Shown here in pieces: positions 6,312 to 14,662 of a DNA stretch of 28,557 nucleotides. The translations under genes and the position numbers were made by a program. The stretch lies in assembly GCA_012837565.1 (NCBI GenBank), contig DUQY01000182.1, forward strand, positions 1-28,557. The letters run 5' to 3'. Position 1 is the first letter of the stretch; every line of letters starts with the position of its first letter. The notes beneath the pieces were generated by a model. The model was given only the letters and a program-made list of their open reading frames with translations, was not told the DNA's origin and searched no databases. The stretch comes from Bacteroidales bacterium. Lineage in GTDB: Bacteria; Bacteroidota; Bacteroidia; Bacteroidales; P3.

Positions 6312-7211
6312 ATGTTAGATTTTAATGAAATGTTAGAGTCAAGTGTTCACTTCGGACACATGAGAAGAAAATGGAATCCTAAAATGGCTCCTTATATATT
6401 TATGGAGAAAAATGGTATTCACATCATTGACCTACACAAAACAGCTGAGAAAGCAGATGAAGCTGCTGCAGCAATCAAACAAATAGCAAAATCCGGCAAG
6501 AAGATTCTTTTCGTTGCTACAAAGAAACAAGCTAAAGAGGTTATTTCTGAACTAGTATCAACAGTGAACATGCCGTTCGTTACTGAACGCTGGCCTGGCG
6601 GTATGTTAACAAACTTCGTTACTATCCGTAAGGCAGTAAAGAAAATGAACATACTTGATAAACTTATCAACGATAAAGACACATCAAAAATAAGCAAACG
6701 TGAACGTCTACAATTATCACGTGAGAAAGCAAAATTAGAAAAGAACTTAGGTTCTATCTCTGATTTAACTCGTCTTCCTTCAGCAGTGTTTGTTGTTGAT
6801 ATAAACAAAGAACACATAGCTGTTTCTGAGGCTCGCCGTTTAAATATTCCAATATTTGCATTAGTTGATACTAATGTTAATCCCGATCTTATCACTTTCC
6901 CAATTCCAGCAAATGATGACGCTTCAAAATCAATAGCACTAATAGTAAAATACATGTGCAATGCAATTGAAGAAGGATTGAATGAAAGAAAGATGGATAA
7001 AGATGCTCGTGAAGCTGCAGAAGACACTGAAGAGATAAACGAAAAAGCATTAGCTACCGAACTTTTAGATGAAGACGAAGACGATGAAGACAATTCAAAA
7101 GATGGAGTTAAAATCAAAAGAGTTAAAGCTGTTGCTGAAGATGATTCATCTGAAAAGAAACCTCGTCCTCGTAAAGTAATTTCTGCAAAGAAACCAGCTC
7201 AAAAGAAATAA
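6312..7211 (+). CDS. rpsB: 30S ribosomal protein S2 (uS2) with charged C-terminal tail
   Basis: A 299-residue uS2. The core (about 1-228) shows MLESSVHFGHMRRKWNPKMAPYIF, the KKILFVATKKQA strand, TERWPGGMLTNF and the VDTNVNPDLITFPIPAND segment. Residues from about 229 onward form a tail not needed for the fold: first strongly acidic (ELLDEDEDDEDN), then Lys/Arg-rich, ending KKPAQKK. E. coli S2 is about 240 residues, so the tail is a lineage extension. It precedes tsf by 32 bp, the standard rpsB-tsf pair. Confidence 0.97.
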   Translation: MLDFNEMLESSVHFGHMRRKWNPKMAPYIFMEKNGIHIIDLHKTAEKADEAAAAIKQIAKSGKKILFVATKKQAKEVISELVSTVNMPFVTERWPGGMLTNFVTIRKAVKKMNILDKLINDKDTSKISKRERLQLSREKAKLEKNLGSISDLTRLPSAVFVVDINKEHIAVSEARRLNIPIFALVDTNVNPDLITFPIPANDDASKSIALIVKYMCNAIEEGLNERKMDKDAREAAEDTEEINEKALATELLDEDEDDEDNSKDGVKIKRVKAVAEDDSSEKKPRPRKVISAKKPAQKK

Positions 7212-7243
7212 TTATTATTGAACAAGTAAAAAAAGAAAATATC

Positions 7244-8071
7244 ATGGCAAATATAACTGCTTCAGCTGTTAATGAATTACGTCAACGCACTGGTGTTGGT
7301 ATGATGGACTGCAAAAAAGCCCTAGTTGAATGCGAAGGCGATATGGATAAAGCAATTGACTACTTACGTGAAAAGGGTCAAAAACTAGCTTCAAAACGTG
7401 CAGACAGAGATGCTAGTGAAGGTTGTGTATTAGCAGCAACAACAGAAGATAATACATTTGGTGCAGTAATTATGCTTAATTGCGAAACTGACTTTGTTGC
7501 AAAGAATGATGATTTTGTTGATTTCACTCGTTTAATATTAAACAATGCTATTACTGCTAAGGTTAAAACTATTGAGCAAATTAATGCATTAGTTATAAAT
7601 GGTTCAACTGTTGAAAACCTAATCATAGAGCAAGTTGCAAAAATTGGTGAAAAAATAGAGTTAGCTAAGTACGAAACTCTTGAAGCACCTGTAGTATATT
7701 CATATATTCACACTGGTAATCGTTTGGCTACAATTGTAGCTTTAAATAAAACAGGATTTGATGCACAAGGACATGATGTTGCGATGCAAATTGCTGCAAT
7801 GTCACCTCTTGCTTTAGACAAAACAACTGTTTCTGCCGAAACTATCGAAAGAGAAATGGAAGTTTATCGCGGACAGATTCGCGAAGAAGGCAAACCAGAA
7901 AACATGGTTGACAAAATAGCAGAAGGTAAACTTAACAAATTCTTCAAAGAAAATACATTATTAAGTCAAGACTTCATTAAAGACACAAAGAAAAACGTTC
8001 TTCAATATCTTCAAGAAGGAGATAAAGAATTAACCGTTACAGCATTCTTCCGTTTTGCGTTAGAAGCTTAA
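7244..8071 (+). CDS. tsf: elongation factor Ts
   Basis: A 275-residue EF-Ts, the guanine-nucleotide exchange factor for EF-Tu. The N-terminal UBA-like domain (residues 1-50) has the signature VNELRQRTGVGMMDCKKAL. The core includes the NCETDFVAKNDDF motif near residue 80, whose Asp-Phe contacts EF-Tu in known structures. The C-terminal part has the coiled segment and the family-typical LLSQDFIKD and TVTAFFRFALEA ending. Last gene of the operon; a strong terminator follows 23 bp after the stop. Confidence 0.98.
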   Translation: MANITASAVNELRQRTGVGMMDCKKALVECEGDMDKAIDYLREKGQKLASKRADRDASEGCVLAATTEDNTFGAVIMLNCETDFVAKNDDFVDFTRLILNNAITAKVKTIEQINALVINGSTVENLIIEQVAKIGEKIELAKYETLEAPVVYSYIHTGNRLATIVALNKTGFDAQGHDVAMQIAAMSPLALDKTTVSAETIEREMEVYRGQIREEGKPENMVDKIAEGKLNKFFKENTLLSQDFIKDTKKNVLQYLQEGDKELTVTAFFRFALEA

Positions 8072-8093
8072 ATCTTTAATAATAATTGAAACT

Positions 8094-8132
8094 AAGGGTT
8101 CTAAAAACAAAATGTTTTGGAACCCTTTTTTT
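8094..8132 (+). terminator. terminator of the rplM-tsf operon
   Basis: AAGGGTTC (8094-8101) pairs with GAACCCTT (8120-8127), extended inside by A-rich/T-rich pairing (AAAAC with GTTTT), and runs into seven T residues ending at 8132. Confidence 0.9.
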
Positions 8133-8171
8133 AATTAAAAACTATATTCAACAAATTAAAACATCAGAATT

Positions 8172-8939
8172 ATGTATCAAGTTAGAGCAAAGAAACACTT
8201 AGGACAACATTTTTTGAAAGACGAAAATATCGCAAAAGAAATTGCTTTCAGCCTTTCAGGGGAATATCCTAATATATTAGAGATAGGTCCTGGGATGGGA
8301 GTTCTAACTAAATACCTATTTCAAAATACAGCTTTAAAAGAAATTAAAGTTGTAGAAATAGATAGAGAATCGGTTGAATACTTAAAAGAAAACTTCCCGA
8401 ACCTTATAGAAAACATATTCTCAGAAGACTTCTTAAAGATGGATTTAAAAACAATTTATTCATCACCTTACGCAATTATTGGAAACTTCCCATATAACAT
8501 TTCAAGTCAAATCCTTTTTAGAGTTTTTGAAAACAGAGACTTAGTGCCTGAACTAGTTGGCATGTTCCAAAAAGAAGTTGCTGAAAGGATATGTTCAAAA
8601 TGCGGAACCAAAGTATACGGAATTCTCAGCGTACTTCTTTCCGCCTACTTTGACTTAGAATATCTTTTTACGGTTGAAGCAACATCATTTATCCCACCAC
8701 CAAAAGTTCAATCCGCAGTGATAAGGATGAAAAGAAACGGAGTAGAAAAATTAGACTGTGATGAAAAACTGTTTATAACGGTTGTGAAAACTGCCTTTAA
8801 CCAAAGAAGGAAAATGCTACGTCAATCCCTTAAACCAATGGGAAAGAATATGGAAGATATAGACCCAGAACTTTTAACTAAAAGAGCAGAACAATTAACC
8901 GTAGAACAATTTGTATATATTACAAATCGTTTAAAATAG
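8172..8939 (+). CDS. rsmA: 16S rRNA (A1518/A1519) dimethyltransferase
   Basis: A 255-residue RsmA/KsgA. The opening VRAKKHLGQHFLKDENIA is the family N-terminus. SAM motif I is EIGPGMGVLT at 37-46 and the catalytic NxPY-type motif is NFPYNISS at 105-112. The C-terminal helical domain includes the FIPPPKVQSAVIRM and AFNQRRKMLRQSL stretches. It dimethylates two adjacent adenines in helix 45 late in 30S assembly. It begins 39 bp after the tsf operon terminator. No clear -7 box is seen in that gap, so it may depend partly on readthrough or a weak promoter. mntP follows 25 bp downstream. Confidence 0.97.
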   Translation: MYQVRAKKHLGQHFLKDENIAKEIAFSLSGEYPNILEIGPGMGVLTKYLFQNTALKEIKVVEIDRESVEYLKENFPNLIENIFSEDFLKMDLKTIYSSPYAIIGNFPYNISSQILFRVFENRDLVPELVGMFQKEVAERICSKCGTKVYGILSVLLSAYFDLEYLFTVEATSFIPPPKVQSAVIRMKRNGVEKLDCDEKLFITVVKTAFNQRRKMLRQSLKPMGKNMEDIDPELLTKRAEQLTVEQFVYITNRLK

Positions 8940-8964
8940 AAGAAAACAGAAGAAAACTTTTGAA

Positions 8965-9537
8965 ATGATAGGATTTATATTTTCAGCCCTCCTCTTAGGA
9001 ATTGCCCTCTCGATGGATAGTTTGGCTGTGTCCATAACATGCGGACTACAGAGAACAATGACCAAAAAAAGAGCCTTGGTTCTAGCAATGAGCTTTGCTT
9101 TTTTTCAAGGTCTTTTCCCTTTAATAGGAGCATTAATTGGAGATTTAGCAAAAGACTATATTGAAGCAATTGATCATTGGATAGCATTTGGATTATTGGC
9201 AGTCATAGGGATGAAAATGTTCCTCGAGGGCTATAGATACAATATGAACAACTGTGTATTATATGATTTCACCAAACCATCAGTACTAATAACACTATCA
9301 ATTGCAACAAGTATTGATGCATTTATAATAGGAATAGGATTTGGGCTTGAATACTCGCTTAATGAACAATTCATTATAGTTGGAATAATCGCTATATGCA
9401 CATTTATCTTCTCTCTTTTAGGATCCTTTATGGGGATGAAAGCATATTTCTTTAAACCAAAACTAGCGTTAATCTTTGGTGGTTCAATTCTTTTTGGCTT
9501 AGGTCTAAAAATCTTATTAGAGCATCTTTTTGTTTAA
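8965..9537 (+). CDS. mntP: manganese efflux pump MntP
   Basis: A 190-residue inner-membrane protein of the MntP (DUF204) family, with about six hydrophobic segments. The duplicated metal-path motifs are visible: ALSMDSLAVSITCGL near residue 18 and SIATSIDAFIIGIGFGL near residue 118, with Asp18 and Asp118 at the positions essential in E. coli MntP. It should export Mn(II) to prevent manganese toxicity. It lies 25 bp downstream of rsmA and could share its transcript. No manganese riboswitch (yybP-ykoY) fold was recognised in the short gap. The downstream gap to queD holds only AT-rich sequence. Confidence 0.93.
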   Translation: MIGFIFSALLLGIALSMDSLAVSITCGLQRTMTKKRALVLAMSFAFFQGLFPLIGALIGDLAKDYIEAIDHWIAFGLLAVIGMKMFLEGYRYNMNNCVLYDFTKPSVLITLSIATSIDAFIIGIGFGLEYSLNEQFIIVGIIAICTFIFSLLGSFMGMKAYFFKPKLALIFGGSILFGLGLKILLEHLFV

Positions 9538-9693
9538 ACAAAGTAAGAGAAAACTGAAACGCTGAAAGGATTTTTTGAATCAAAGAAAGAAAAAATTAAT
9601 ACGCAGATCTAAAAAACTCAAACAAAGAATCATAAAACTATATTTAATATACGAACTTGAGGACTAATTTCTCTTTTGTTTCTAAAAATTATG

Positions 9694-9701
9694 TATTTTT
9701 G
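9694..9701 (+). promoter_or_regulatory. -7 box for queD
   Basis: TATTTTTG ends only 4 bp before the ATG at 9706, so transcription would begin at or almost at the start codon. A TTTG lies at 9675-9678, with a shorter than usual spacer of 15 bp. Confidence 0.5.
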
Positions 9702-9705
9702 CTTT

Positions 9706-10146
9706 ATGAAAATACGCTTAACCAAAGAATTTAATTTTGAAATGTCTCATTTACTTCACAACTACGATGGTTTGTGTAGGAATATTCATGGACATAGTTA
9801 CCGTTTGTTTGTTACCGTTAGAGGGATACCAATTAACGATGAAAAAGACCCGAAGAATGGTATGGTAATGGACTTTGGCGATCTAAAATCAATTGTTTAT
9901 TCTGAAATAGTTGATAGACTTGATCACGCATTACTTGTTCCAAACAATTCTCCGATGCTTTCTTCTCTTAAAGAATGTGATACTAAAATTATAATTACAC
10001 CATATCAACCTACTTGTGAGAACTTACTTGTTGATTTCTCAAAATCCATTTCTTCACGCCTACCAAAAGGAGTTGAATTGGCACGTCTATGCCTCTATGA
10101 AACCAAAAACTCGTACGCTGAATGGCTTGCAGAAGATAACAATTAA
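9706..10146 (+). CDS. queD: 6-carboxytetrahydropterin synthase QueD
   Basis: A 146-residue protein of the 6-pyruvoyl-tetrahydropterin synthase fold. Zinc ligands are His15 (FEMSHLL) and His28/His30 (NIHGHSY), with the catalytic Cys24 just before. The LDHALL Asp-His pair at 73-74 and the late ETKNSYAEW glutamate complete the QueD pattern. It would convert 7,8-dihydroneopterin triphosphate to 6-carboxytetrahydropterin, the first dedicated step to queuosine and preQ1. The frame opens earlier with a TTG at 9676, but those ten residues are not family-like and overlap the promoter. No other que gene is near. The AI-2E family gene follows 41 bp downstream. Confidence 0.93.
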   Translation: MKIRLTKEFNFEMSHLLHNYDGLCRNIHGHSYRLFVTVRGIPINDEKDPKNGMVMDFGDLKSIVYSEIVDRLDHALLVPNNSPMLSSLKECDTKIIITPYQPTCENLLVDFSKSISSRLPKGVELARLCLYETKNSYAEWLAEDNN

Positions 10147-10187
10147 AACAAAACAATTTAAAATATAATAAGTAGATATCAAGACCT

Positions 10188-11303
10188 ATGAAAGAAGACA
10201 AATACCAATTTCCTATTATTGCAAGATGGGTTGTTTCAACAATAATCATTTTATTAGTACTTTACGGGGTATGGTATTTTCGCTTTCTTGTTGTCTGCAT
10301 TGCAATTGCAATTGTATTATCTTTTATCGCAAGACCACTAATGCAGCTCCTAGCGAAAGTCTCCTACAAACAATTCAGTATAGGAAATATACCCTCGACA
10401 ATAATTACTATAACAATTCTTGTATCTACCATTTTTCTTATCATCTACACATTAGTCCCTATGATTATTTCACAAGCTATGAGTTTTGCCAATATCGATA
10501 TTTATCAAATTGCAGACTATTATGCAGGACCAATCAAATCATTTGAGACCTTCCTCTATAAATATAAAATAATGGCTACTAATACTAATCTTGAAACATT
10601 AATCTCAAACAAGATTCTAAATATGTTTCAAATGTTCCAGATAAATGATATTGCAGATATACTTTTAAGCTTTGGCACAAGCATAATTATGGGGTCTTTT
10701 ATAATAATATTTATTACATTCTTCCTAATTAAGGATGCACACCTTCTTTATAATTTTGCAATGGGAATTACACCTGATAAATATATGGAAGAGGTTAATA
10801 GAGTTATAACCAATACTCGAAGTCTAATATCAAGGTATTTCATTGGCATTTCAATTGAAATATTACTAATGATTAGTCTTTTCTCAATTGGCTTCTATTT
10901 CGTTGGTTTCTCAAACGTTATTTTAGTGGCAACAATATGTGGAACTATGGTAATTCTACCATATATAGGAGTAATAATTGGAGGATTCATGGGCTTAATA
11001 ATAACTATAACAGGAGCCCTAAGCATTAACCCTAGCGTGGACATACTTCCAATAATACTTCACTTCCTAATTGTATTTGGAATTGTAAAGATTATTGATG
11101 ATTTTATCCTTCAACCCTTTATTTATTCTAAAAGCGTTAAAGCACATCCACTAGAAATTTTCCTTATTATTATTATGGCAGGAGAAATAGGTGGAGTTAT
11201 TGGAATGATTTTAGCAATTCCTACCTATACTTTCCTAAGAATTATTGCAAAAGAATTCTTCTACCAGTGGAAGATAGTCCAAACGATGACAAAAGATATT
11301 TAG
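10188..11303 (+). CDS. AI-2E family transporter (PerM/YdiK type permease)
   Basis: A 371-residue polytopic inner-membrane protein. It has paired N-terminal helices (about residues 10-55), a third near 60-85, a soluble stretch around 90-150, then four or more helices in the second half. The second half has the family features: a FFLIKD segment, the isolated NxxISRYFIGISIEI helix, a PYIGVIIGGFMG loop and KIIDDFILQPFIYSKSVKAHPLEIF near residues 300-330. Members export autoinducer-2 (TqsA) or act in Na+/H+ exchange and membrane physiology, and the substrate cannot be told from sequence. Probably co-transcribed with queD. It converges on lipA with a 21-bp gap. Confidence 0.9.
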   Translation: MKEDKYQFPIIARWVVSTIIILLVLYGVWYFRFLVVCIAIAIVLSFIARPLMQLLAKVSYKQFSIGNIPSTIITITILVSTIFLIIYTLVPMIISQAMSFANIDIYQIADYYAGPIKSFETFLYKYKIMATNTNLETLISNKILNMFQMFQINDIADILLSFGTSIIMGSFIIIFITFFLIKDAHLLYNFAMGITPDKYMEEVNRVITNTRSLISRYFIGISIEILLMISLFSIGFYFVGFSNVILVATICGTMVILPYIGVIIGGFMGLIITITGALSINPSVDILPIILHFLIVFGIVKIIDDFILQPFIYSKSVKAHPLEIFLIIIMAGEIGGVIGMILAIPTYTFLRIIAKEFFYQWKIVQTMTKDI

Positions 11304-11324
11304 CTTAGATATAAATTGATATGT

Positions 11325-12191
11325 TTATTTGCAGAGCTTAGATTCTAGGAACGTTTCCTCTGCCATATAGGACGAACGAACAAGTGGTCCACTTTCAACA
11401 TTATCGAAACCTAAGCCCATTCCCATTTCCTTATATTTTGCAAACTGATCAGGATGAATATATTCTTGAACAGGGATATTTTCTTTTGTAGGCTGAAGGT
11501 ACTGACCTATTGTTAGAAGATTACAATTAACCTCTCTTAGGTCTTTCATAAGCTCTAAAACCTCCTGTTCTGTCTCTCCTAACCCTAACATAATTCCCGA
11601 TTTAGATATGATTCCAGCCTTGGAAGCCTTTCTTAGAACATCAAGACTTAAATCATATTTTGCCCTACTTCTTACTTGAGGACTTAATCTCTTAACTGTT
11701 TCCACATTATGTCCAAAGATATCAGGCTTAGCCTCAAAAACAATATCTAAAAGCTCATCTATATTGTCAAAGTCAGGAGTAAGAACTTCAATAATTGTAT
11801 TTGGATTCTCTTTTCTAATTTCTCTTATTGTTTCTGCCCAATGCTGAGCGCCTTTATCTTCAAGTTCATCCCTATCAACAGAAGTTACAACACAATGCCT
11901 TAGCTGCATTAATTTAACCGACTTAGCTATCTTCTTAGGCTCCTCACTATCTAGAGGAAGTGGTTTACCTGTTTGAGTAGCACAAAACTTACAGCTTCTG
12001 GTGCAAATATCGCCTGCAATCATAAAGGTTGCTGTGCCTTTTGTCCAGCACTCACCTATATTCGGACATTTCCCACTCGAACAAATTGTATGAAGTTGGT
12101 TTAATTCAACAACCTTTTTTACTTTTGAGTAGTTTTTCCCTTGTGCAAGTTTTACTTTTAACCATGAAGGTTTACGTTCTGTCTTATTCAT
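11325..12191 (-). CDS. lipA: lipoyl synthase
   Basis: A 288-residue radical-SAM lipoyl synthase. The auxiliary cluster cysteines are C37, C42 and C48 (CSSGKCPNIGEC), and the radical-SAM CxxxCxxC is C63, C67, C70 (CTRSCKFC). The C-terminal RSSY motif (GPLVRSSYMAEE) supplies the serine ligand of the auxiliary cluster. It inserts two sulfurs into octanoyl chains on E2 or H-protein lipoyl domains. The ATG overlaps the end of rnc by 8 bp, so translation is probably coupled. Placing it behind acpP and fabF is sensible, as octanoyl-ACP is the precursor. lipB is not in the window. Confidence 0.97.
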   Translation of the reverse strand: MNKTERKPSWLKVKLAQGKNYSKVKKVVELNQLHTICSSGKCPNIGECWTKGTATFMIAGDICTRSCKFCATQTGKPLPLDSEEPKKIAKSVKLMQLRHCVVTSVDRDELEDKGAQHWAETIREIRKENPNTIIEVLTPDFDNIDELLDIVFEAKPDIFGHNVETVKRLSPQVRSRAKYDLSLDVLRKASKAGIISKSGIMLGLGETEQEVLELMKDLREVNCNLLTIGQYLQPTKENIPVQEYIHPDQFAKYKEMGMGLGFDNVESGPLVRSSYMAEETFLESKLCK

Positions 12192-12924
12192 CTTTTATTA
12201 TATTTTCTTCTACAAGTTTCTTATATGTTTTTTCAGATGCTAATTGTTCTGCAGCCTTAATTGAAAAATCAACCGCAGATTCTTGACCTACATCATCAAT
12301 ATAAACTTGTATTGTATATTGCTTTCTTGAAGTGGTTTCATTAGTATTGATAACTTGATATGAAACCTTTTGTTTTGTTTTCTGTCCCCAATCAATAAGT
12401 TTACTCTTGAAGTTCCAATCGGTATTTTCTAAAGAGTCAACATCGAGGTATAGGGCAAAAATCTTTTTTGTAATTACATTATAGGTAAACGGGTAGCCTT
12501 TATCGAGATAAATAGCACCAACAATTGCTTCAAAGGCGTCGCCGTCCATTGAAAGAAATTGTCCGTTATCTTTAATGTATTGTATATGTTTTGATAGACC
12601 TATCTTATAGGCTAATTTGTTTAGAGAGGCACGGCTAACAATTTTTGAACGCATCTCGGTTAAGAAGCCTTCCCCTTGATAGGGATACCTCTTAAACAAA
12701 TAATCTCCAGTAATTGTACTTAGAACCGTATCTCCAAGATATTCCAATCTTTCATTATTCATTCTAAAGCCCTTACTATTCTTAAAATAATAGGACTTGT
12801 GAGTTAGAGCAAGCTTATAAATAGAAATATTCTTAGGCTTGCACCCAAGAATATTTCTTAAAAATAGTTTTAGCTCCTTATCTCGTATATCAACTTTAGC
12901 TGATTTTCTAAATAGGGATAACAT
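12184..12924 (-). CDS. rnc: ribonuclease III
   Basis: A 246-residue RNase III. The catalytic signature NERLEYLGDTVLS is at 57-69; the second metal-binding stretch, DGDAFEAIVGAIYLDKG, lies near 126-142. The C-terminal dsRNA-binding domain (about 170-240) has the DWGQKTKQKVSYQV start and the AAEQLASEKTYKKL helix. It cleaves double-stranded RNA in rRNA processing and mRNA decay. It lies 10 bp downstream of fabF and overlaps lipA by 8 bp, forming acpP-fabF-rnc-lipA. acpP-fabF-rnc is a widely conserved order, while lipA at the end is less usual. Confidence 0.96.
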   Translation of the reverse strand: MLSLFRKSAKVDIRDKELKLFLRNILGCKPKNISIYKLALTHKSYYFKNSKGFRMNNERLEYLGDTVLSTITGDYLFKRYPYQGEGFLTEMRSKIVSRASLNKLAYKIGLSKHIQYIKDNGQFLSMDGDAFEAIVGAIYLDKGYPFTYNVITKKIFALYLDVDSLENTDWNFKSKLIDWGQKTKQKVSYQVINTNETTSRKQYTIQVYIDDVGQESAVDFSIKAAEQLASEKTYKKLVEENIIKDE

Positions 12925-12934
12925 TTACTAACTA

Positions 12935-14185
12935 TTATTTACTATATTTCTTTAATGCAATTGATGCATTATGACCACCAAAACCAAATGTATTGCTAAG
13001 TGCAACATTTATATCTCTTACTTGTGCTTTGTTGAATGTATAATTCAACAAAGGAAGTTCAGGATCGTCAGTGAAATGATTGATTGTTGGTGGAACTATT
13101 CCATGTACAATTGTTAGAACGGTTGCAATAAATTCAATAGCACCTGCAGCACCAAGAAGATGCCCGGTCATACTCTTTGTGGAGTTGATATTGATGTTAT
13201 ATGCATGATCTCCAAATAAAGCTAAAATAGCTTTTGGCTCAGAAACATCTCCCACAGGGGTCGAAGTTCCATGAGTATTGATATGGTCAACAGATGTAAG
13301 ATCTAATTCTCCTTCTTCTAATGCAACTCTCATAGCCATTTGAGCTCCTCTTCCCTCAGGATGAGATGCTGTCATGTGATATGCATCGGCAGTTAGACCA
13401 GAGCCCATAACTTCTGCATATATCTTTGCTCCTCTTGCTAAGGCGTGTTCAAGTTCCTCTAATACTATTGCTCCAGCACCTTCTCCCAAAACAAAACCAT
13501 CTCTATCCTTATCAAAAGGACGTGATGCTGTCTTAGGGTCATCGTTTCTTGAAGAGATAGCAGTTAAAGCACTAAATCCACCTAAACTTGATTCAACAAC
13601 AGACGCCTCAGATCCTCCACAAACCATCATATCAGCCTTACCAACTTTAATATATAAAGCTGCATCAGCGATAGCATTTGCAGAAGAAGCACAAGCCGAA
13701 ACAGTTGCAAAATTAGGACCTCTCAAATCGTGACGAATTGAAATATGTCCTGCACAAATATCAGCAATCATTTTTGGGATAAACATAGGTGAGAAACGGT
13801 ACGAACCATCTCCCAGTACAAAATCCTTTACCTCTTGTTGGAAGGTTGTTATACCACCAATACCAGAGGCCCAAATAACGCCGACTCTGTCTTTGTTTAA
13901 CTGTTCGAAGTCAGCTCCAGAATCTTTAATAGCTTGATCGGCTGCAATAATACCATATTGTGAAAATTTATCGTATTTACGCAACTCTTTTCTTTCAAAA
14001 TATGGAGTTGGATCAAAACCTTTCAGCTCACAAGCAAATCTTGTTTTTGCTTTAGCTGCATCAAAATAAGTAATAGGGGCAGCACCACTTACTCCCTTTA
14101 CTAAACTATCCCAATAACTTGGAATGTCTAGACCAATTGGAGTAAGCGCACCCATCCCTGTAACTACAACGCGCTTCATTTGCAT
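12935..14185 (-). CDS. fabF: beta-ketoacyl-ACP synthase II
   Basis: A 416-residue FabF, which condenses malonyl-ACP with acyl-ACP in fatty-acid elongation. The catalytic Cys is Cys165 in TVSACASSANAIA; the two catalytic histidines lie in NTHGTSTPVGD and KSMTGHLLGAAG. The open frame runs back to 14296, but that part overlaps acpP in another frame and is not FabF-like. Start 14185 gives MQMKRVVVTGMGALTPIG, matching the usual Bacteroidetes FabF N-terminus, 13 bp after the acpP stop (a second ATG at 14179 is a near alternative). In operon with acpP, rnc and lipA. Confidence 0.97.
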   Translation of the reverse strand: MQMKRVVVTGMGALTPIGLDIPSYWDSLVKGVSGAAPITYFDAAKAKTRFACELKGFDPTPYFERKELRKYDKFSQYGIIAADQAIKDSGADFEQLNKDRVGVIWASGIGGITTFQQEVKDFVLGDGSYRFSPMFIPKMIADICAGHISIRHDLRGPNFATVSACASSANAIADAALYIKVGKADMMVCGGSEASVVESSLGGFSALTAISSRNDDPKTASRPFDKDRDGFVLGEGAGAIVLEELEHALARGAKIYAEVMGSGLTADAYHMTASHPEGRGAQMAMRVALEEGELDLTSVDHINTHGTSTPVGDVSEPKAILALFGDHAYNININSTKSMTGHLLGAAGAIEFIATVLTIVHGIVPPTINHFTDDPELPLLNYTFNKAQVRDINVALSNTFGFGGHNASIALKKYSK

Positions 14186-14198
14186 ATTGAAATGAATT

Positions 14199-14435
14199 TT
14201 ATTTTGTTGTGTTCTCGATGTGTGATATTGCATCACCAACGGTTGTAATCTTTTCAGCTTGATCATCTGGAATTGAGATTCCAAATTCTTTTTCAATTTC
14301 CATGATCAATTCAATTGTGTCTAATGAATCCGCTCCTAAGTCACCAGTAAAACTAGCTTCTGGAGTAACTTGACTTTCTTCAACACCTAGCTTATCTACT
14401 ACGATAGCTACAACTTTTGCTGCAATTTCAGACAT
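14199..14435 (-). CDS. acpP: acyl carrier protein
   Basis: A 78-residue acidic four-helix protein. The phosphopantetheine attachment site is Ser37 in GADSLDTIELIMEIE. It carries acyl chains during fatty-acid, lipid A and lipoate synthesis. Length and charge are normal. It is first in acpP-fabF-rnc-lipA, preceded by a well-placed promoter and a T/A-rich leader of about 30 nt on its strand. Confidence 0.98.
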   Translation of the reverse strand: MSEIAAKVVAIVVDKLGVEESQVTPEASFTGDLGADSLDTIELIMEIEKEFGISIPDDQAEKITTVGDAISHIENTTK

Positions 14436-14466
14436 AATTTTTAAGTTTTAAAATTAAAATAGACTG

Positions 14467-14497
14467 CAAAGAAACAAAATTTTTACCACCCCCCAAA
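14467..14497 (-). promoter_or_regulatory. promoter for acpP-fabF-rnc-lipA
   Basis: On the minus strand TTTG (14494-14497), a 19-bp spacer, then TTTCTTTG (14467-14474). The -7 box departs from TAnnTTTG at one base. A six-G run directly follows the upstream TTTG. Confidence 0.6.
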
Positions 14498-14541
14498 GGA
14501 AAACAAGGCTAAAAATGACCTCACCTATCTTACAACTCTGA

Positions 14542-14571
14542 TAATTAAGCCTTAGCAAAACAGCTTAATTA
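14542..14571. promoter_or_regulatory. inverted repeat between acpP and purN promoters
   Basis: TAATTAAGC (14542-14550) and GCTTAATTA (14563-14571) form nine perfect pairs around a 12-base centre. It lies in the divergent region, about 45 bp behind the acpP promoter and 50 bp before the purN -7 box. There is no T run on either strand, so it is more likely a protein-binding site than a terminator. No regulator is identified. Confidence 0.3.
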
Positions 14572-14621
14572 GACCGAAAAACTAAGTTTATTCGAAAAAT
14601 TCATGATTAAAGAATAAATAT

Positions 14622-14629
14622 TACCTTTG
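14622..14629 (+). promoter_or_regulatory. -7 box for purN
   Basis: TACCTTTG, 33 bp before the purN ATG. No clear TTTG at the normal upstream distance. Confidence 0.55.
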
Positions 14630-14662
14630 TATTATCAAAAATAACAAGAAAATAAGAGAAAA

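Noticed and set aside
6419..7117. Long open frame antisense to rpsB
   Set aside because: Ser-rich low-complexity translation caused by the coding bias of rpsB on the other strand; no family features.
14186..14296. N-terminal extension of FabF
   Set aside because: It overlaps acpP in another frame and precedes the conserved FabF start at 14185.
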